DNA from: Alteromonadaceae bacterium
GTDB lineage: Bacteria; Pseudomonadota; Gammaproteobacteria; Pseudomonadales; Oleiphilaceae
Assembly (NCBI GenBank): GCA_013393545.1
Contig: JABXHG010000131.1
Span: forward strand, 1-20,924
Reading direction: 5' to 3'
DNA: 20,924 nucleotides
In this document: piece after piece, positions 16,512 through 20,924 of the stretch
Layout: each line of letters begins with the position of its first letter
Position numbering within the stretch: position 1 is the stretch's first letter
The notes under the pieces: model-generated
Told to the model about the DNA's origin: nothing
Database searches by the model: none
Seen by the model: only the letters and a program-made list of their open reading frames with translations
Program-made: the position numbers and the translations under genes

Positions 16512-18245
16512 TCAGTCCAGCGGCTCCAGATAATCCACCAGCAATTGCAGGTTGGTCCGCCCACGAAACGTATTGGCATCCGGCTTGTACACCACCCGCG
16601 CCCCACTCCGGGTAAAGTCCGGCACTTCCGGCCCGGTGTTGAAGGCGATGCCATCAATAATGCCGCCACCCTCAAACGGTTGCAGCACCAATTTCAGGTG
16701 GTTTTCGCCGACGATGCGCTGGCTGACCACCCGGAAGTTGCCGTCGAACACCGGCTCGGGGAAGTGCTGGCCCCAGGGGCCGGCGCGTTTGAGCAGGTAG
16801 GCAGTGTCGAGGTTCAGTTCTTCCGGGGCCAGGGGGCCATCGGTGGTGATGGCGGCTTCCAGGTCTTCCGGTTGCAGGGTGTCGCGTACGGCCTGGTCGA
16901 AGGCGTTGCTGAAGCGTTCCAGATCATCCCGGGCAATGCTCATGCCGGCGGCCATGGCGTGGCCGCCGAATTTTTTCATCAGGCCGGGGTGTTTGGCGTC
17001 CACGGCCGCGAGGGCGTCGCGGATATGCAGGCCGGGGATGGAGCGGGCGGAGCCTTTTAGGTGTTCGCCGTCGTCGTCCGGGGCGAAGGCGATGGTGGGC
17101 CGGTGGGTCTGTTCACGGATTCTTGCTGCCAGGATGCCGATGACGCCCTGATGCCAGTCGTCGTCGAACAGGGCCAGACCCCACGGCAGGCCTTCCAGGT
17201 CCAGGGACATGGAGGCCAGCAGGTCCTGCGCCTGAGTTTTCATTTCCTTTTCGATGCTGCGCCGTTCCCGGTTGAAGTTGTCCAGCTCCCGGGCCAGTCG
17301 CTGGGCTTCATCCCGGCTGTCGGCCAGCAGGCAGGCGATGCCGATGCTCATGTCGTCCAGTCGGCCGGCAGCGTTCAGACGGGGGCCCACCACGAAGCCC
17401 AGGTCGGTGGCGCTGATTTCGGTGTAGTCGCGGCCAGCCACTTCCAGCAGGGCCAGGATGCCCGGGCGGGCTTCGCCCTTACGGATGCGGCGGATGCCCT
17501 GCTCTACGAAGATACGGTTGTTGTGGTCCAGCGGCACCACATCGGCCACCGTGCCCAGGGCCACCAGGTCCAGCAAATTGCCCAGGTTGGGCTCTGGGTT
17601 AGGCAGCCGGTTGTTGTCGCGCAGGTATTTGCGAAGCGCGGTGAGCACGTAGAACATCACGCCCACACCGGCGGCGTTCTTGCTCAGGAAGGGGCAGTCG
17701 GGCTGGTTGGGGTTCACGATGGCGTCGGCGTCTGGCAGCTCGTCGCCGGCCAGGTGGTGGTCGGTGATGACCACTTTCACGCCCAGTTCCCGAGCCACGC
17801 GCACGCCTTCGATAGCCGAGATACCGTTGTCGACGGTGACCAACAGATCCGGCAATTCGCCCTCTTCCCGCAACCGGTGGACGATGCCCGGTGTCAGGCC
17901 GTAGCCGTCGGCGAACCGGCTGGGCACGCGAAAATCAATGGACTCGATGCCCAGCATGGACAGCCCCAGAATGGCCACGGTGGTGCTGGTGGCACCATCG
18001 GCGTCGAAATCCCCCAGCACCATCACTCGCTGTTTGTGGGCAATGGCCTCGGCCAGTAGTTCCACGGCACGGTCGATGCCGCGCAGTTCTAGCGGAGAGG
18101 CCAGGTATTTCAGAGTGTACTGAAGCTGTTCATCCGACTGGACACCACGGGCGGCGTACAGGCGGCGAAGAATGGGGGGCAGGTTTTGCCCCCAGCTGCC
18201 CTGCTCAGGCAGCCGGGGGCGACGCAGGATTTTTTTTGGGGTCAT
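16512..18245 (-). CDS. recJ: Single-strand-specific 5'-3' exonuclease RecJ
   Basis: RecJ degrades 5'-ended single-stranded DNA in recombination (RecF pathway), mismatch repair and fork processing. The 577-residue protein has the DHH-family metal motifs in order: GDFDADG (78-84), VDNG (138-141) and TDHH (161-164). The DHHA1 motif GGHAMAAG comes later, followed by a C-terminal OB-type domain. The length matches E. coli RecJ. Its ATG is only 4 bp past the thrC stop, so translation is probably coupled. The 3' end is followed at once by T-rich repeats with no hairpin terminator. Confidence 0.96.
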   Translation of the reverse strand: MTPKKILRRPRLPEQGSWGQNLPPILRRLYAARGVQSDEQLQYTLKYLASPLELRGIDRAVELLAEAIAHKQRVMVLGDFDADGATSTTVAILGLSMLGIESIDFRVPSRFADGYGLTPGIVHRLREEGELPDLLVTVDNGISAIEGVRVARELGVKVVITDHHLAGDELPDADAIVNPNQPDCPFLSKNAAGVGVMFYVLTALRKYLRDNNRLPNPEPNLGNLLDLVALGTVADVVPLDHNNRIFVEQGIRRIRKGEARPGILALLEVAGRDYTEISATDLGFVVGPRLNAAGRLDDMSIGIACLLADSRDEAQRLARELDNFNRERRSIEKEMKTQAQDLLASMSLDLEGLPWGLALFDDDWHQGVIGILAARIREQTHRPTIAFAPDDDGEHLKGSARSIPGLHIRDALAAVDAKHPGLMKKFGGHAMAAGMSIARDDLERFSNAFDQAVRDTLQPEDLEAAITTDGPLAPEELNLDTAYLLKRAGPWGQHFPEPVFDGNFRVVSQRIVGENHLKLVLQPFEGGGIIDGIAFNTGPEVPDFTRSGARVVYKPDANTFRGRTNLQLLVDYLEPLD

Positions 18246-18249
18246 GCCG

Positions 18250-19650
18250 TCAGGCGTTCTTCCAGTGCTTGGAGGTGAAGCCCTGCACCTCGGAGAGGTT
18301 GTTGTCCAAAACGGTGTAACGCTCTTCGCGCTCGAAGAGGTCCGCCATGTGCACCGGCAGTTCCGGCTTCACGCTCACACCAGACTCGGCGACCGCATCC
18401 GGGAACTTGGCCGGGTGGGCGGTGCCCAGGGTGATCATGGGCACGGAGGCGTCACGGCGGCAGTTGCGCGCGGCACGCACACCAATGGCGGTATGCGGGT
18501 CGAGCAGGTATTCGTTCTGGTCAAACACTTCGCGAATGGTGTCGCAGGTACCCTTGTCGTCCACCGCGTCGCTGTCGAACAGTTTGCGGGCGCTCTTCCA
18601 GCGGTAGTCGGCGATGCTGACCGGGCCCTTGTTGGCGTTTTCCAGCAGCTCTTTGACGGCAGCGCCATCACGACCGTGCAGATCAAACAGCAGTCGCTCG
18701 AAGTTGCTGGACACCATGATGTCCATGCTCGGCGACAGGGTGTGTTCGAGCTGGTGCTGCTCGTACTTGTTGCCGCTCATGAAGCGATGCAGAATGTCGT
18801 TCTTGTTGGTGGCGATCACCAACTGGTTGATGGGCAACCCCATCTTCTTCGCCAGGTAACCGGCGAAGATGTCGCCGAAGTTACCGGTGGGCACGGAGAA
18901 CGCCATGCTGCGGTCCGGGCCGCCCAGCGACAGGGAGGCCTGGAAGTAGTACACAATCTGGGCCATGATCCGGGCCCAGTTGATGGAGTTCACCGCCGCC
19001 AGCTGGGTCTTGCCGCCCAGGAAACTCTGGTCGCCAAAGCTTTCCTTGACCATGCGCTGGCAGTCGTCGAAGTTGCCCTTCACGGCGATGTTGTGGATGT
19101 TGTCACCGGCCACGGTGGTCATCTGCCGGCGCTGCACTTCCGAGACTCGCTGATACGGGTGCAGGATGAAGATGTCCACGTGCTCGCACCGGCGGCAGCC
19201 TTCGATGGCGGCCGAACCGGTATCACCGGAGGTGGCGCCCATGATCACCACGTGCTGCTTGCGTTTTTCCAGCACGTAGTCCAGCAGGCGACCCAGCAAC
19301 TGCAGGGCAAAATCCTTGAACGCCAGCGTGGGGCCACGGAACAGCCCCATCACCCACTCGTTGGTGTCCAGCTGCACCAGCGGGGCCACAGCCTTGTGGG
19401 CGAACACGCCGTAGGTTTCTTTAAGCATCTCGCGGAAATCGTCTTCCGGGATGGCCTCTTCCACGAACGGGTACATGACGTTGAACGCCAGCTCGGCGTA
19501 GGACAACCCTCGCCAGCTGCGGATCTCTTCCAGGCTGAAGTGCGGCAGGGATTCGGGCACGTACAGCCCGCCGTCGCTGGCCAGGCCGGTCAGCAGAACG
19601 TCTTCAAAACCCAAACTGGGGGCCTGGCCCCGTGTGCTGATGTATCTCAC
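18250..19650 (-). CDS. thrC: Threonine synthase
   Basis: ThrC converts O-phosphohomoserine to threonine, the last step of the pathway, using pyridoxal phosphate. In the 466-residue product the PLP-binding lysine is Lys112 in PTLAFKDFALQ. The phosphate-binding GATSGDTGSAA and the SVPTGNFGDIFAGY block are present, as in the longer, fungal/gammaproteobacterial type of threonine synthase. The start codon is GTG, with AGG about 7 nt upstream. It follows hom by 11 bp and precedes recJ by 4 bp, forming a hom-thrC-recJ unit. Confidence 0.96.
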   Translation of the reverse strand: MRYISTRGQAPSLGFEDVLLTGLASDGGLYVPESLPHFSLEEIRSWRGLSYAELAFNVMYPFVEEAIPEDDFREMLKETYGVFAHKAVAPLVQLDTNEWVMGLFRGPTLAFKDFALQLLGRLLDYVLEKRKQHVVIMGATSGDTGSAAIEGCRRCEHVDIFILHPYQRVSEVQRRQMTTVAGDNIHNIAVKGNFDDCQRMVKESFGDQSFLGGKTQLAAVNSINWARIMAQIVYYFQASLSLGGPDRSMAFSVPTGNFGDIFAGYLAKKMGLPINQLVIATNKNDILHRFMSGNKYEQHQLEHTLSPSMDIMVSSNFERLLFDLHGRDGAAVKELLENANKGPVSIADYRWKSARKLFDSDAVDDKGTCDTIREVFDQNEYLLDPHTAIGVRAARNCRRDASVPMITLGTAHPAKFPDAVAESGVSVKPELPVHMADLFEREERYTVLDNNLSEVQGFTSKHWKNA

Positions 19651-19661
19651 GTGCGTACCTG

Positions 19662-20924
19662 TTAATTAAAGTTTTCAGCGCGGATGCGGATGATTTTGCC
19701 GTCGATGTCGGCCAGTGATTCCATTTCCTCGATGGCCAGATTCATCTGGCGCTCCTGCACGGTGTGAGTCAGGATAATCACCGGAATACGGCCATCCTTG
19801 AATTCGGACTCTTTCTGCATGATCGACTCAATATTGATGCCATGCTCACTGAGGATGGAGGCAATCTTGGCCAGCACGCCCGGACGGTCCAGGGCCTGAA
19901 TGCGCAGGTAGTAGGCAGACTGGATGTCTTCCATCGGCAGAACCGGCAGATCTTCCAGTGATTCCGGACTGAAGCCGAGATATGGCACCCGCTGTTTGCT
20001 TTCCGCTGCCACGGAACGGGCCACATCAACAATATCGGCAATCACGGCGGAGGCGGTGGCTTCATCGCCGGCACCCGGGCCGTAGTACATGGTCTGGCCA
20101 ACCGCATCGCCATCGACCATGACCGCGTTCAATACACCATCAACCTGGGCAATCAGGTGGCTTCTGGGCACCAGGGTAGGGTGAACCCGCAGTTCGATGC
20201 CCTCGTCACGGCGACGAGCGATCCCCAGGTGCTTCACCCGGTAACCCAGCTGTTCAGCGTGGGCAATATCGTAGGGCGTCAGCGTGGAAATGCCCTCGGT
20301 GTAAGCCTTTTCAAACTGCAGCGGCACACCAAGGCCGGAAGACGCCAGAATAGTCAGTTTATGAGCGGCATCCACGCCTTCCACGTCAAAGGTTGGGTCT
20401 GCTTCGGCGTAGCCCAGGTCCTGCGCTTCTTTCAACACTTCGCCAAAATCGCGACCGGCACGCATCTCCGTGAGGATGTAGTTACCAGTACCATTGATGA
20501 TGCCGGCGATGGTATCAATACGGTTAGCCGCCAGGCCCTCGCGTACGGCCTTGATCACCGGAATACCACCGGCCACACCGGCCTCGTAGGCAACCACAAC
20601 GCCGGCTTTCTCGGCGGCATCGAAAATCTCGTTGCCATGCACGGCGATCAACGCCTTGTTGGCGGTCACCACGTGTTTGCCGTTGGCAATAGCCGCCAGC
20701 ACCAGTTCCTTGGCGGCATCGTAGCCGCCAATCAGCTCCACCACGATGTCGATGTCGGGATCGTTCACCACGTCAAAAATGTCGGTGCTGAACGGAATGC
20801 TGCCCAGCGCAAGGTCATCGCGACTACGACGACTGGCTACACGGGTAATCCGGATATTGCAGCCGGCCCGGCCCGCAATAAGTGCAGCGTTGCGAGTCAG
20901 GACATTGAATGTACCGCCGCCAAC
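19662..20924 (-). CDS. hom: Homoserine dehydrogenase, 5' end outside window
   Basis: Hom reduces aspartate semialdehyde to homoserine with NAD(P)H, the branch point to threonine and methionine. The frame runs off the window edge, and 420 codons are seen. The first visible residues, VGGGTFNVLTRNAALIA, continue the Rossmann nucleotide-binding motif GxGxVGGG, so only about a dozen residues are missing. The catalytic domain shows AGIINGTGNYILTEM and GYAEADPTFDVEGVDAAHK. The C-terminus has an ACT domain (YYLRIQALDRPGVLAKIASI), the usual site of threonine feedback control. It is a stand-alone enzyme, not fused to aspartokinase. It is the first gene of hom-thrC-recJ in this window. Confidence 0.96.
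   Translation of the reverse strand, partial: VGGGTFNVLTRNAALIAGRAGCNIRITRVASRRSRDDLALGSIPFSTDIFDVVNDPDIDIVVELIGGYDAAKELVLAAIANGKHVVTANKALIAVHGNEIFDAAEKAGVVVAYEAGVAGGIPVIKAVREGLAANRIDTIAGIINGTGNYILTEMRAGRDFGEVLKEAQDLGYAEADPTFDVEGVDAAHKLTILASSGLGVPLQFEKAYTEGISTLTPYDIAHAEQLGYRVKHLGIARRRDEGIELRVHPTLVPRSHLIAQVDGVLNAVMVDGDAVGQTMYYGPGAGDEATASAVIADIVDVARSVAAESKQRVPYLGFSPESLEDLPVLPMEDIQSAYYLRIQALDRPGVLAKIASILSEHGINIESIMQKESEFKDGRIPVIILTHTVQERQMNLAIEEMESLADIDGKIIRIRAENFN

Noticed and set aside
16349..16675. 108-codon minus-strand frame over the recJ 3' end and the repeat trios
   Set aside because: Part overlaps recJ in another frame and the rest encodes Lys-rich low-complexity sequence from the T-rich repeat tract; not a credible gene.
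17061..18059. 332-codon plus-strand open frame opposite recJ
   Set aside because: Same kind of antisense shadow; recJ has clear catalytic motifs and the opposite frame has none.
18172..19665. 497-codon plus-strand open frame opposite thrC
   Set aside because: Mirrors thrC codon for codon; low-complexity His/Val/Gln composition typical of reverse-frame translation of GC-rich genes.
1..20924. Hidden mobile element, defence system, CRISPR array or RNA gene
   Set aside because: Both strands were read for transposases, integrases, repeat-spacer arrays and tRNA-like structure; nothing was found beyond the short repeats reported, and coding genes fill nearly all of the window.

Overview
This 20.9 kb window is a compact, GC-rich stretch of gammaproteobacterial chromosome. 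The gene order (sigma-E operon ending in a MucD-type protease and followed by lepA; divergent nadB-sdhE-ygfX-ygfZ; hom-thrC-recJ beside prfB-lysS) and the protein sequences suggest a marine Marinobacter-like or Pseudomonas-related organism. The genus is an inference from memory of gene order and sequence style; it was not tested by a search. Nearly everything here is core housekeeping. I see no integrated element, CRISPR array, tRNA, rRNA or defence island.

Layout. (1) 15-6376, minus strand: rpoE-rseA-rseB-rseC-mucD, then lepA. This is the envelope-stress sigma factor, its anti-sigma factor, the periplasmic regulator RseB, the membrane protein RseC and the periplasmic protease MucD. A sigma-E-type promoter lies in front of rpoE. 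lepA appears to have its own sigma-70 promoter. lepA carries an in-frame TAA that removes its conserved C-terminal tail, while the tail coding sequence continues intact in the same frame for 34 more codons. (2) 6509-9867, plus strand: nadB (NAD synthesis), sdhE (flavinylation factor), ygfX and ygfZ (Fe-S/folate protein), a set linked by flavoprotein and Fe-S enzyme maturation. (3) 9971-12543, plus strand: an HDOD-domain protein and a methyl-accepting chemotaxis protein, the latter with a good FliA (sigma-28) promoter match. (4) 12528-16022, minus strand: ung, lysS and prfB. prfB needs the classical programmed +1 frameshift to give full-length RF2. (5) 16023-16511: a 489-bp non-coding gap holding a probable dispersed repeat element with 11-bp terminal inverted repeats, plus two trios of short TTCCGT/TTTCGTG repeats with identical spacing. 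(6) 16512-20924, minus strand: hom (cut by the window edge), thrC and recJ, tightly packed as one likely operon.

The observations most worth a second look are the lepA nonsense codon, the structured repeats between recJ and prfB, the prfB stop codon sitting in a hairpin loop, and the FliA promoter. I did not find a convincing new multi-gene system; the novelty here is at the level of single features.
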